DNA from: Acidobacteriota bacterium
GTDB taxonomy: Bacteria; Acidobacteriota; Blastocatellia; Pyrinomonadales; Pyrinomonadaceae
NCBI GenBank assembly: GCA_003222895.1
Contig: QHXI01000082.1
Location: 1 to 33,800 of the forward strand
Direction of reading: 5' to 3'
Length of the DNA stretch: 33,800 bases
Below the pieces are notes generated by a model. That model worked only from the letters and a program-made list of their open reading frames with translations. It was not told where the DNA came from and did not search any database. This document shows positions 23,439 through 31,592 of this stretch, piece by piece. A program made the translations under genes and the position numbers. Each line of letters starts with the position of its first letter. Position 1 is the first letter of the stretch.

Positions 23439-24770
23439 TTGAAGACCGAAGACCGGCTGAACATTTCCGGTGCGGAGTCTCATCGTGGCTCGCTCGAAGC
23501 CGCCATGATGCGCGAGCGGAATCCGGTCAAGCGGTTTTTCAAAATGCTGGGACCGGGACTTATCACCGGCGCTTCAGACGACGATCCTTCAGGCATTGGC
23601 ACCTACGCCGTTGCGGGTGCTTCACTTGGTTTCTCTACTTTATGGACCGCTCTCTTCAGCTTGCCGCTGATGATCGCGGTTCTGCTTACCTGCGCCAGGA
23701 TCGGGATGGTCAGCGGTGTCGGGTTAACTGCTGTCCTGCGCAGACACTATTCGCGGAATTTGTTGTATCTGACGGTAGGCGGATTGGTCGTCGCCAATAC
23801 CATCAACGTCGGCGCAGATATTGGAGCGATCGCCGCGGCGATCAATCTCCTCATCCCAGTGCCGGTGGCGGCGCTGATCGTGCCGATCGCTCTGATCATC
23901 CTCGCGGTGCAAATCTGGGGTTCGTACCGGCTGATTGCCAGGACGTTTAAATGGCTGACGGTCGCGCTGCTGGCTTATATTGGCGCTGCACTCTACGCAA
24001 AACCCGATGTGGTCGCGGTGCTCAAAGCGACGTTTATCCCACGACTCAGTTTTGATCCGAATTTTCTGGCGATGCTGGTAGCAATTCTCGGCACGACGAT
24101 TTCTCCCTATTTATTTTTTTGGCAGGCTAGTCAGGAAGTTGAGGAGGAAATCGGTTTTGGTCGCGTCACGCAGGCGCAGCGCCGCGGCGCAACGGATGCC
24201 GAGATGAAGTACGCGCGCTGGGATGTCTACATCGGAGGGTTCCTGTCGAACCTGGTGATGTACTTCATAATCCTGGCGACGGCGGCAACCTTATTCAAAG
24301 CCGGCCACACAAACATCCAGTCCGCTGCCGATGCAGCAGAGGCGCTGAGACCACTGGCTGGCCGCGGTGCAGAGATTCTCCTGGCTGTGGGTTTGATTGG
24401 CACGGGATTTTTGGCAGTTCCGATTCTTACGGGATCGAGCGCCTATGCCGTGACTGAAGCGTTCAAAGGAAGGTACGGGCTCAGTGAAAAATTTCGCGAC
24501 GCAAAATTGTTCTACGGAGTTATCATCGCCTCGACGTTGGTGGGGCTGCTGATAAACTTTGTCGGTATCAATCCGATCCGAGCGCTCTTTATGGCCGCAG
24601 TTATTAATGGCTTCCTGGCTCCGCCACTGCTCATGGTTATCATGCTCATTGCGAACAACCGGAAGGTCATGAAGGATCGGGTGAACGGTCGCTGGACCAA
24701 TATCTTCGGGTGGAGCACGACGCTGGTAATGTTCGTCGCCGCGGTTGCCTTAGTCTTAACCTGGAATTAA
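23439..24770 (+). CDS. NRAMP-like divalent metal transporter with non-canonical metal-site motifs
   Basis: A 443-residue polytopic inner-membrane protein of the NRAMP superfamily. The first helix carries LITGASDDDPSGIGTYAVAGA where canonical NRAMP proteins have DPGN. The helix corresponding to TM6 has TTISPYLFFWQASQEVEEE instead of the MPH motif. Such variants are common in bacteria and belong to a divergent branch, so substrate (Mn2+, Fe2+, Mg2+ or other) cannot be assumed. TTG at 23439 has GGGGA about 9 bases upstream; ATG at 23505 would start just before MRERNPVKRFFKMLGPG. The DUF1003 gene is 16 bases upstream and the barrel gene 28 bases downstream. Confidence 0.9.
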   Translation: MKTEDRLNISGAESHRGSLEAAMMRERNPVKRFFKMLGPGLITGASDDDPSGIGTYAVAGASLGFSTLWTALFSLPLMIAVLLTCARIGMVSGVGLTAVLRRHYSRNLLYLTVGGLVVANTINVGADIGAIAAAINLLIPVPVAALIVPIALIILAVQIWGSYRLIARTFKWLTVALLAYIGAALYAKPDVVAVLKATFIPRLSFDPNFLAMLVAILGTTISPYLFFWQASQEVEEEIGFGRVTQAQRRGATDAEMKYARWDVYIGGFLSNLVMYFIILATAATLFKAGHTNIQSAADAAEALRPLAGRGAEILLAVGLIGTGFLAVPILTGSSAYAVTEAFKGRYGLSEKFRDAKLFYGVIIASTLVGLLINFVGINPIRALFMAAVINGFLAPPLLMVIMLIANNRKVMKDRVNGRWTNIFGWSTTLVMFVAAVALVLTWN

Positions 24771-24798
24771 TTTTAACGCCGAACGAGATGGCGTTTTC

Positions 24799-25635
24799 AT
24801 GATTCGTAGACGACCAGAGAAGTACATAGATGTGACGCTCTTCGTGCGCATGATTTTTCTGACTCTGGTTCTTGTCTTATCAACTCTTACAGCGCCAGCC
24901 CAACAAACTTCCTCCAACGCGCAACCATCGCCGTCTCCGGACAGCTCAACCGCCAAACAGCCGGACCCACGCGATCCGGTTGAACGCTCAGATGAGTTCA
25001 AATCCAAATTAACCTTCGGCATCTACTTTATCCCGGGCGAGCGCGCTTACGATCTCAACCTGCGACACCAGTTTGGACAATGGACTGCCTGGATTGCCGG
25101 ATTCTACGATCCGAAGAGCAATAAGCTGCTGCGCGTCGGTGCGCAGTACGATTACAAGAAAGGCTGGCTGCATCTGGTGCCGACCCTGGAAGTCTCAACC
25201 ACGAGGGCGATGTCGGGATCGCTGTACTCCGAGCTGGGCTCGGGAAAAACTTATGCCATCGCCGGAATAGCGCGGACAAACCTGCGGCCTTTCTTCGATC
25301 TTTTTTGGGACCCCGGCGATTCAGTGCAGCTGGGCATCGGACACAAGATTAGCAACTACGATCGAATTCAAGGCTACACAATCTTTGATGTTCGTCTGCA
25401 CACCGAGCAACAAAACACTCATGTGCTTTGGCGCCACAAACTAAACGCAAATAATGGAATTACCCTTGACGCAGTTTTCAAATCAGGTCACGGCGATTCA
25501 GGAAAGTTCATTCGGACGGCGGGGATTGGCGTTTACTACGACCGGGAAAAATGGTTCTGGAAGCTCTATTTCGATCCACACGTGAACTTCGCCGATCACA
25601 CCATGGTGCGCGCCGGCATTGGATTAAAGTTCTAA
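24799..25635 (+). CDS. Predicted outer-membrane beta-barrel protein
   Basis: A 278-residue exported protein I cannot assign to a named family. A signal peptide ends near TLTA|PAQQ. A Ser/Pro/Gln-rich spacer (about 35-60) follows. The rest alternates hydrophobic and polar residues in many short strands (LTFGIYFIPGERAYDLNLRH, WKLYFDPHVNF) with Y, W and G enrichment, and the protein ends in ...AGIGLKF with a terminal phenylalanine, the usual signal for outer-membrane barrel insertion. It follows the NRAMP-like gene by 28 bases and may supply an outer-membrane route or sensing partner for the same substrate; that is inference. Confidence 0.72.
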   Translation: MIRRRPEKYIDVTLFVRMIFLTLVLVLSTLTAPAQQTSSNAQPSPSPDSSTAKQPDPRDPVERSDEFKSKLTFGIYFIPGERAYDLNLRHQFGQWTAWIAGFYDPKSNKLLRVGAQYDYKKGWLHLVPTLEVSTTRAMSGSLYSELGSGKTYAIAGIARTNLRPFFDLFWDPGDSVQLGIGHKISNYDRIQGYTIFDVRLHTEQQNTHVLWRHKLNANNGITLDAVFKSGHGDSGKFIRTAGIGVYYDREKWFWKLYFDPHVNFADHTMVRAGIGLKF

Positions 25636-25753
25636 CGCCGCCGTCTCTTAGTCTCAAACAAAACTTTACGAAACGAAGCTTGTACGAAAAAGAACACGAG
25701 TCTATGCTGAGGCGCAATTTTCGATAAACGCTCCGGAGAACGGCATCCGCACT

Positions 25754-27067
25754 TTGAAAAATCAAAGGGCACTAAAAATAGAAAAGAAATTGTTCTCGGC
25801 TCTTCACGCCTTCAAGTACCGCAATTTCAAACTCTTCTTTGGCGGCCAATTCATTTCGATCACCGGCAACTATATCCAGACTGTCGCGCAGGCGTGGCTG
25901 GTCTACCGGCTTACCGGTTCCGCGGCTCTGTTGGGTCTCGTCGCATTCTCCGGACAGATTTCCATTTTCATTCTTGCGCCGATCAGCGGCTTTGTCGCTG
26001 ACGTGAAATCACGGCGCGGCATTCTCTTCGCAACCCAAGTCGCGCCGATGTTGTTTAGTTTCGTGCTGGCCGGGCTCACATTGACTGGACGCGTTCAAGT
26101 TTGGCACGTCTTCACCATCGCCGCATTGCTCGGAGTCGTTAACGCATTCGACTTCCCGGTGCGTCAGGCCTTCGTCGCCGAGTTGGTAACCAAAGACGAT
26201 CTGATGAGTGCCGTCACGCTCAATTCGTCGATGATAAATAGCGCCCGCACGATTGGCCCAGGCATCGGCGGATTGTTGGTAGCCAGCGTCGGCGAAGGCT
26301 GGTGCTTTCTCGGCAACGCTTTGAGTTACGTCGCAGTGATTATCGGCCTGCTGATGATCAGAACAGAAGCCCAGCCGCACAAGCCCGCCCAACACTTTCG
26401 CGCGGGTATCGCAGAGGCCTTCAATTTTGTTCGCCACACCGGGCCGGTAGGAGCGTTGCTCGTACTGCTGGGCCTGATCAGTTTTATGGGATTGCGTTAT
26501 GAGATTTTGATGCCGGTTTACGCCCGAGAAATGTTGCACGGTGGACCAAGAGAATTCGGATTAATGATGGCAGCGTCGGGCATAGGCGCAATTGCCGGCT
26601 CCCTGGTGCTGGCCACTCTCGGGGACGTGCGAACGCTAGGCGATTGGGTGGGACTTGCCGCCGCCGGTTTCGGCGGCAGCCTGGTGCTGCTTTCATTCTC
26701 GCATTCCTTTGGCGTCTCGCTCATCGTGATGTTACTAATCGGGTTCACGATGGTGACTCAATTAGACGCTTCAAACACGTTGGTGCAACGAATCGTGCCG
26801 GACGAAATGCGCGGGCGTGTGATGGCGATTTGGACGATGATGTTAAGTGGACTGGCGCCGTTCGGATCGCTTTTGGTAGGGGCGCTGGCCCAGCGCTTCA
26901 CGGCGCGAAGAACGTTCGCTGCAGGTGGCATGGCCTGCGTAATGGGCGCCATGGCCTTTGGCTTTTGCCTGCCAATTCTGCAACGCGAGGCCCGCAAACT
27001 CATCACCCGGCGGCGGCGAGAAGATGGAGGCTCTGGTGCTAAAGAGGGAGTGAGTTTAACTCGCTAA
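25754..27067 (+). CDS. MFS transporter (EntS/MFS_3-like exporter)
   Basis: A 437-residue inner-membrane protein with about 12 predicted helices. It matches the EntS-like (transmembrane secretion effector, MFS_3) branch: ALHAFKYRNFKLFFGGQFISITGNYIQTVAQAWLVYRLTGSA at the N-terminus, the motif-A-like loop GFVADVKSRRGIL, AFDFPVRQAFVAELV, and LVQRIVPDEMRGRVMAIWTM in the second half. Members export small molecules such as siderophores or drugs. The start is a TTG at 25754 with GGAG about 15 bases upstream, so the exact start is uncertain. A 118-base gap separates it from the barrel gene, so cotranscription is possible but not clear. Confidence 0.9.
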   Translation: MKNQRALKIEKKLFSALHAFKYRNFKLFFGGQFISITGNYIQTVAQAWLVYRLTGSAALLGLVAFSGQISIFILAPISGFVADVKSRRGILFATQVAPMLFSFVLAGLTLTGRVQVWHVFTIAALLGVVNAFDFPVRQAFVAELVTKDDLMSAVTLNSSMINSARTIGPGIGGLLVASVGEGWCFLGNALSYVAVIIGLLMIRTEAQPHKPAQHFRAGIAEAFNFVRHTGPVGALLVLLGLISFMGLRYEILMPVYAREMLHGGPREFGLMMAASGIGAIAGSLVLATLGDVRTLGDWVGLAAAGFGGSLVLLSFSHSFGVSLIVMLLIGFTMVTQLDASNTLVQRIVPDEMRGRVMAIWTMMLSGLAPFGSLLVGALAQRFTARRTFAAGGMACVMGAMAFGFCLPILQREARKLITRRRREDGGSGAKEGVSLTR

Positions 27068-27140
27068 GATATAGCGGAACTCCATAACTTGAAGGCCCGC
27101 GAACCTCGGGTAATGATCAGCCCGAAGAGAGACGCAAAGA

Positions 27141-28379
27141 TTACGGCCGCCGCGGTTGATTGGTTGCCGGCGTAGCGGTTGTCTTGGCAGCCGGCTTCGT
27201 GGAAGTTCCAACTCCCGCCGTTCGGCCTGAGCGCGTCAAAGCAATACGCTTCTCGCTTCCAGTTGGCTGCGCAACATTGACCTTGATGGATCGATAGGTG
27301 CCGTCGTGCGCTTTGTTGGTCGGATCGTAGCTGATGACGTATTGCGTTCGCAGGTCGCGAACAATCTCGTTGGCAATTTGCGGCAGTTCCGAGATCGACT
27401 GCGGAAAGAAAGCCCGGCCACCTGTATCGCTCGCCAACTTATTGATTAGATTTACCGCTTTGTCGCGCGGACTCTTTCGAATCAAGCCCTTGTCGGCCTC
27501 CAATTCGTTCACGAATCCAATCACGAAAATCTGCACGTCTTCTTCCCGCAAACGCTGAAAAAGTTGTGAGTCTGTATAGTAGCTCGCGCGATCCTCGCCA
27601 TCGGTTACGACAATCAATGCGCGCCGGCGTCGATCATCGTCACCGCCGCTTTTGTATTCAGCTACGTGCTCAGCGGCGAGATACACTCCATCGATCACCG
27701 CCGTCTGCCCGCCTTCGATGTAAAGCGTATCGAGGCCGTCAAGCAAAGCATCTTTGCTGGGACTAAAGTCCTGGATAGTTTCGATCTTGTCGCTGCTGAT
27801 GAAGCGCTCGAGAAAAGTTTCGTCGCCTTTCCTGTTGCTGTTAATGATCGTCTTGGCGGCGTCGATCACCTGATTGAACTGCGGCCGCAACGATCCAGAG
27901 GTATCAACCGCGAGACCGTAGATAACCGGCACCTCTTCTTCCGTGAAAGCAAAGATTGGTTGCGGCATTCCGTCTTCTAAAACCTTGAATTCGTCTTTTC
28001 CAAGTCTATTTATCGGATGATTATTTCGATCAATCACGCGCACGTGCAGCGTCACCAGTTCGGTATTGATCTTCAGAATATCGTTGTCGCCAATCTCAGC
28101 AGAGTTTGGATCGGGCACTGGCGTCGGCTTTGGTTTCAGAACCGGCGGCGGTGGCGGCGCGCCGAGCTGCGGCGCGATGCGACGGCTTGGACCAGTCTGA
28201 GCCGGTGTTGCCACGGGCGTCGGCGTCGCAGTCATAGTTGTGGTTTGCCGCGGGCGCGAATCGGGCTGCTGAGCGCTGGTTCCGCTCACGATTAGCAACG
28301 AAACCGCGGCCAAAATCGTGGCCAGAAGCAAAAGCGTTTTTTGACGCGCCTTAAAGAGTTGAAACGTGCGAAATCTCAT
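27141..28379 (-). CDS. Secreted VWA-domain protein (VWFA-related acidobacterial family), paralogue 2
   Basis: A 412-residue exported protein. Signal peptide MRFRTFQLFKARQKTLLLLA... ends near SGTSA|QQ. Then come a Thr/Pro-rich region (TPTPVATPAQT) and PPPPPVLKPKPTPVPDPN, a beta domain beginning ILKINTELVTLHVRVIDRN, and the VWA domain with MIDAS signature DTSGS and the ITDGED-like motif VVTDGEDRA. The family ending RTQYVISYDPTN is present, followed by a Thr/Ala/Pro-rich tail. It converges with the MFS gene. It shares this architecture with the proteins at 8363 and 28635; a metal-dependent adhesion or assembly role is plausible but untested. Confidence 0.88.
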   Translation of the reverse strand: MRFRTFQLFKARQKTLLLLATILAAVSLLIVSGTSAQQPDSRPRQTTTMTATPTPVATPAQTGPSRRIAPQLGAPPPPPVLKPKPTPVPDPNSAEIGDNDILKINTELVTLHVRVIDRNNHPINRLGKDEFKVLEDGMPQPIFAFTEEEVPVIYGLAVDTSGSLRPQFNQVIDAAKTIINSNRKGDETFLERFISSDKIETIQDFSPSKDALLDGLDTLYIEGGQTAVIDGVYLAAEHVAEYKSGGDDDRRRRALIVVTDGEDRASYYTDSQLFQRLREEDVQIFVIGFVNELEADKGLIRKSPRDKAVNLINKLASDTGGRAFFPQSISELPQIANEIVRDLRTQYVISYDPTNKAHDGTYRSIKVNVAQPTGSEKRIALTRSGRTAGVGTSTKPAAKTTATPATNQPRRP

Positions 28380-28521
28380 TCTTGCTAAACCTTCTATGAA
28401 TAAAAGCTCAATGTCAAACGGTTTTCGGGATCGGGAGAGAACTGTGATCGGAATAAAGATGCGGGAAGGCTAGGATGGCGTTGCCGCACTGCCAATCTGT
28501 ATCGGCTTGAGGCCGAATTAG

Positions 28522-28630
28522 TGTCAGAAGCCCGACCAACCATGTCCCCATGCGAGCATCTCGCGTGGGGTGGTCGATGGGGAGGGCCGGAAACCGAAAC
28601 TTGCCCTCAATAGCGGTCGGGCTACTTAAA
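28522..28630. repeat. TGTCAGAAGCCCG inverted-repeat element, copy C (degenerate, long)
   Basis: The left arm TGTCAGAAGCCCG (28522-28534) is intact and the right end keeps GGTCGGGCT but then diverges (ACTTAAA). The interior is longer than in copies A and B and contains an extra palindromic insert (ACCAACCATGTCCCC... GGGGTGGT) besides the conserved GGGAGGGC and AACTTGCCCTC blocks. It ends about 5 bases from the stop codon of the VWA gene at 28635. Confidence 0.65.
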
Positions 28631-28634
28631 ACGC

Positions 28635-29729
28635 CTACTTAGGATTCGCGATCGCGAAGTATCCTTCTTTGCTGCGCACGAACAGGCGCGGCAGGCCGCG
28701 CGGCGGATTAACTTTTACTTTGATTTTGTGCCACTTGCCGTCGCTGGTGAAATTCGGTGGGCGATAGCCAATCGAATATTGATGGCGCAGCTCGAGCGCG
28801 ATCTGCTCAAAGATGTCATCCATCTCAGCGCCGCTGCGCGGATAGAAAGCCTTGCCGCCTGATACGCCGGCGAGTTCGTCGAGGATGCCCTGGCCTTCCA
28901 TGCCGAGGGCGCTGCCCACATCGCTGCCGCCAAGAATTCCAATCGCATAAAGCACGACGTCTGATTCTTTCAGCACGCGCCGCAGTTCATTGAACGTGTA
29001 CCGCGAGTTGTTGTCCTGGCCGTCGCTAATCAAGAGCAGCGCGCGCTTTGGATGCGTGCCCCGCTGTACGCGCTCAACCCCCAAATAGCATGCGTCGTAA
29101 AGCGCCGTGTTGTTCTTCGTCTGCACGAAGGTCAGTTTGTCGAGCACGGCCTGGCCGTCGCGCGTTCGATCCATCAAGAGTTGCGCGCGGGAATTGAAGC
29201 CAATCAGAAAATATTCGTCGCGATCGTGACTGGTTTGAATGAAGTGGGCCAGAGCGTCGCGTGCGCGATGCACCTTGTCGCCGCTCATCGAACCGGAAAC
29301 GTCGAACAAAATGCCGACGGAAACCGGCGCGTCTTCGTCGCTGAAAAACGTGATGTTCTGCTGTGATTTGTCGTCGAAGATCGAGAATGCGTTCTGGCTG
29401 AGACCCGAAACGAACCGGCCGTAGATGTCTGTCACCGTGACAGTGAAAGTGATCAAGTCCGTGTTCGTGATGACCGGAGCCTTCTCGTCGACTTCGCCCT
29501 GCGGCAGTTGAATCTTGGTCGAAGGCTTCTCCTGAGTTTTCTTGTTCGTATCTTCCGGCGGCGTTGGCGCCGGCGCGGGCTGAACGGTCAACAGCTCTTT
29601 CTTGTCAGTTTGCGGCGCTGCTTTTTCGTCAGGCTTCTGTTGAGCGATCGAGGTGCTGACAAAGATTAAGCTGGCGCTGATTGCGAAGAGAGTTAGCGCC
29701 GACAATGCAGCGCCACGACGCGATTTCAT
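28635..29729 (-). CDS. Secreted VWA-domain protein (VWFA-related acidobacterial family), paralogue 3
   Basis: A 364-residue exported protein. I start it at ATG 29729 because MKSRRGAALSALTLFAISASL is a clear signal peptide and a G-rich GGGGGG lies just upstream; the frame is open to 29906 but the extension is not signal-like. After a Lys/Pro/Thr-rich spacer comes a beta domain (TDLITFTVTVTDIYGRFVSGL), the VWA domain with MIDAS signature DVSGS and the LISDGQDN motif, and the family end RHQYSIGYRPPN, LFVRSKEGYF. It lies about 255 bases upstream of paralogue 2 on the same strand, with repeat copy C in the gap. Confidence 0.88.
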   Translation of the reverse strand: MKSRRGAALSALTLFAISASLIFVSTSIAQQKPDEKAAPQTDKKELLTVQPAPAPTPPEDTNKKTQEKPSTKIQLPQGEVDEKAPVITNTDLITFTVTVTDIYGRFVSGLSQNAFSIFDDKSQQNITFFSDEDAPVSVGILFDVSGSMSGDKVHRARDALAHFIQTSHDRDEYFLIGFNSRAQLLMDRTRDGQAVLDKLTFVQTKNNTALYDACYLGVERVQRGTHPKRALLLISDGQDNNSRYTFNELRRVLKESDVVLYAIGILGGSDVGSALGMEGQGILDELAGVSGGKAFYPRSGAEMDDIFEQIALELRHQYSIGYRPPNFTSDGKWHKIKVKVNPPRGLPRLFVRSKEGYFAIANPK

Positions 29730-30062
29730 GGTTCCCCCCTGTTCCCGGACGAGACGAGTCGCTGCAGTCGACCGGTTGGTAATTACACCGCTGTCTTTCG
29801 CTCGATGTAATAGCGAGCCGACTCTTGATCGCAGATCGAAAGGTTCCGCCTTCACTGATCCACTTTTTCTGCGCCGAGTTCTGGAGACTAGCCGGCGCAG
29901 ATCCAACTTCTCAAAACCAATCGTTTTCGGGGAGACGCTGCGCGCGCCTAAAGCAGTGACAAACTAATGGACGGCATTGTAGGACAGTCGCGGCGCACGC
30001 GCAAGAAGTATGAGGCTCGTGGTAATGGAATTATTGTGTCAATCATCGCGCGGGTTTCGCGG
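29730..30062. other. Gene-free stretch upstream of VWA paralogue 3
   Basis: A 333-base interval with no convincing gene. It contains two possible hairpins (ATTACA...TGTAAT near 29784-29813, and a GCGCC...GGCGC pair near 29872-29900) and presumably the promoter of the VWA gene. No RNA family was recognised. Confidence 0.45.
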
Positions 30063-30962
30063 TCACCGGTCGACAGCCCGGACATAAGACGTCATACGGG
30101 CCAGCGCGCTAATGTCATCGGGCATTAAGTCGAAGCGCTTCGGCTCTAATCTGATTCTGACGTTCCGGGTATGGGCGATTTTGTTGAAAGTCTTGAAAGA
30201 CATTCGGACAGAGAGGAACTGCGCGACATTTTCGGTCGTTCCAGACTCTTCGGTCGGCAGTAAACGAGCGGAGCCCTTCAGCGCGGGTTGGCCATCACAA
30301 TCAATCTCGACGTTCGCGTTGTCAGCAAACACCGGATTGTCTGAGTAGGAAGCGAAATCGAAGACCACATATTCCGGCGGGTCTATTTCACCATTTGGTT
30401 GCCGCGCGTCGCCTAAAGCCACAAAGTGGGGCACGAGTGCGATACCCTTCTTCATATCTCCTTCGAGCTGAATGCGCGTAATACTCACATCCGTCTGATT
30501 TGAATTCGGAAGGTATCGAACTACCGGCGCGCGAAGATCGGAAGTCTCACTTGATCCATTTCCGAGACTAGCTCCGTTCTTATCAAACCCAAAATTTTCA
30601 ATTACCACGTTGTAGTGCAACACGATGAATTTTGTTTCCGCCGTCATAAAGGCGATCCAGATTTGCTGGATTGGCTGAATGTCCTGATAGTTAAGTGCGA
30701 CGAAGCGCGCCGCATCCTGGGCCCGAGTCCAGCGCTCGTTTGAACTCTTTTTGTTCAAAGCGGAATTAACGAAGACGATACTGAGATAGCTGGAATTCCG
30801 AACATTAACGACAACCTCGTCGTGATACTTCTGGATTAGGTGTTGGCGAATCGCATTCTTCGCCGCAAACGATTTCACCAGCCGATTTGAGCATGCGTTC
30901 GTCACGAAAAGACAGACGATGCTAAAACAAATGACTTTCGTTCTGTTTCGATTAATCCTCAT
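30063..30962 (-). CDS. Hypothetical exported protein, possible lipoprotein
   Basis: A 299-residue protein of unknown family. The N-terminus RTKVICFSIVCLFVTNACSN looks like a signal peptide with a poor lipobox (TNAC), so lipid attachment at C24 is possible but not certain. The mature part is mixed alpha/beta with no recognised catalytic motif. The coding sequence is A/T-richer than its neighbours. Its ATG overlaps the stop codon of the helix-hairpin-helix gene by 4 bases (ATGA), so it is probably translationally coupled to that gene. The function of the pair is not evident. Confidence 0.72.
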   Translation of the reverse strand: MRINRNRTKVICFSIVCLFVTNACSNRLVKSFAAKNAIRQHLIQKYHDEVVVNVRNSSYLSIVFVNSALNKKSSNERWTRAQDAARFVALNYQDIQPIQQIWIAFMTAETKFIVLHYNVVIENFGFDKNGASLGNGSSETSDLRAPVVRYLPNSNQTDVSITRIQLEGDMKKGIALVPHFVALGDARQPNGEIDPPEYVVFDFASYSDNPVFADNANVEIDCDGQPALKGSARLLPTEESGTTENVAQFLSVRMSFKTFNKIAHTRNVRIRLEPKRFDLMPDDISALARMTSYVRAVDR

Positions 30963-31420
30963 TTGCGATCAGCCAGACTTCGCTTTATCCGATCTGCCGT
31001 CTTCGCCCCTATACCGTCAACCATTTCGAGTCCGCCGCCTTCGGCAAATTTGCGCAAGTCTTCGAGCGAAGCAATTTTGAATTTTTGATGGAGCATCGCG
31101 GCAGTCTTTGGCCCGATGCCGGGAAGCGAAAGCAGATCGAGAACGGTCGCCGGCGTTTCCGCGGTCAGCCTCTCCCAAGCTTCGAAAGTTCCCGAGTCGA
31201 TCAGCTCGACGATCTTTCCGGCCAGAGCTTTGCCGACTCCGGGAATCTCCAAAAGTCCGGTGACGCCTTGCTCTTTCGCGATTTCGCTCATCGGCGTCGG
31301 CCACGTTTCGATGGCTTCGGCGGCCATGCGATACGAGCGAAGCCGGAACGGATCTTCGCCGCGGACTTCCATTAGCGAAGCCATCTGATTGAACCGCCGC
31401 GCGATCTCTTCGTTGTCCAT
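30959..31420 (-). CDS. Helix-hairpin-helix protein resembling the N-terminal part of PolX/DNA polymerase beta
   Basis: A 153-residue DNA-binding protein. It matches the 8-kDa and fingers regions of family X polymerases: NEEIARRFNQMASLMEVRGEDPFR at the start, then three helix-hairpin-helix motifs, LLEIPGVGKALAGKI, LLSLPGIGPKTAAML and LEMVDGIGAKTADRI. It stops where PolX would continue into the palm and PHP domains (full PolX is about 570 residues), and no remnant of those domains lies downstream. Since the ORF ends cleanly and the next gene overlaps its stop, it looks like a genuine stand-alone protein rather than a broken gene. It may bind structured or damaged DNA. Confidence 0.85.
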   Translation of the reverse strand: MDNEEIARRFNQMASLMEVRGEDPFRLRSYRMAAEAIETWPTPMSEIAKEQGVTGLLEIPGVGKALAGKIVELIDSGTFEAWERLTAETPATVLDLLSLPGIGPKTAAMLHQKFKIASLEDLRKFAEGGGLEMVDGIGAKTADRIKRSLADRK

Positions 31421-31426
31421 GCGCGT

Positions 31427-31514
31427 GAATCGTAAATCGCGAATTGAAAATAGTAAATGCTGATTCCCAACCCGCGGCTCAGCTTTCCTATTAACGATTT
31501 ACGATTTACTATTC
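31427..31514. repeat. AATCGTAAATCG inverted repeat between divergent genes
   Basis: AATCGTAAATCG at 31428-31439 and CGATTTACGATT at 31495-31506 are perfect 12-bp inverse copies. A second pair, ATAGTAAAT (about 31450-31458) and ATTTACTAT (about 31504-31512), is nested with them. The AT-rich arms flank a GC-richer core containing CCCGCGG. It occupies the promoter region shared by the helix-hairpin-helix and S46 peptidase genes. Confidence 0.6.
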
Positions 31515-31592
31515 CGGCGCTTTCAGGCATCCAAAATGGAACACAAACGCTCTAAAAATCTTCTCCTCTCAAATCACTTGTTCGAGGTCAAA

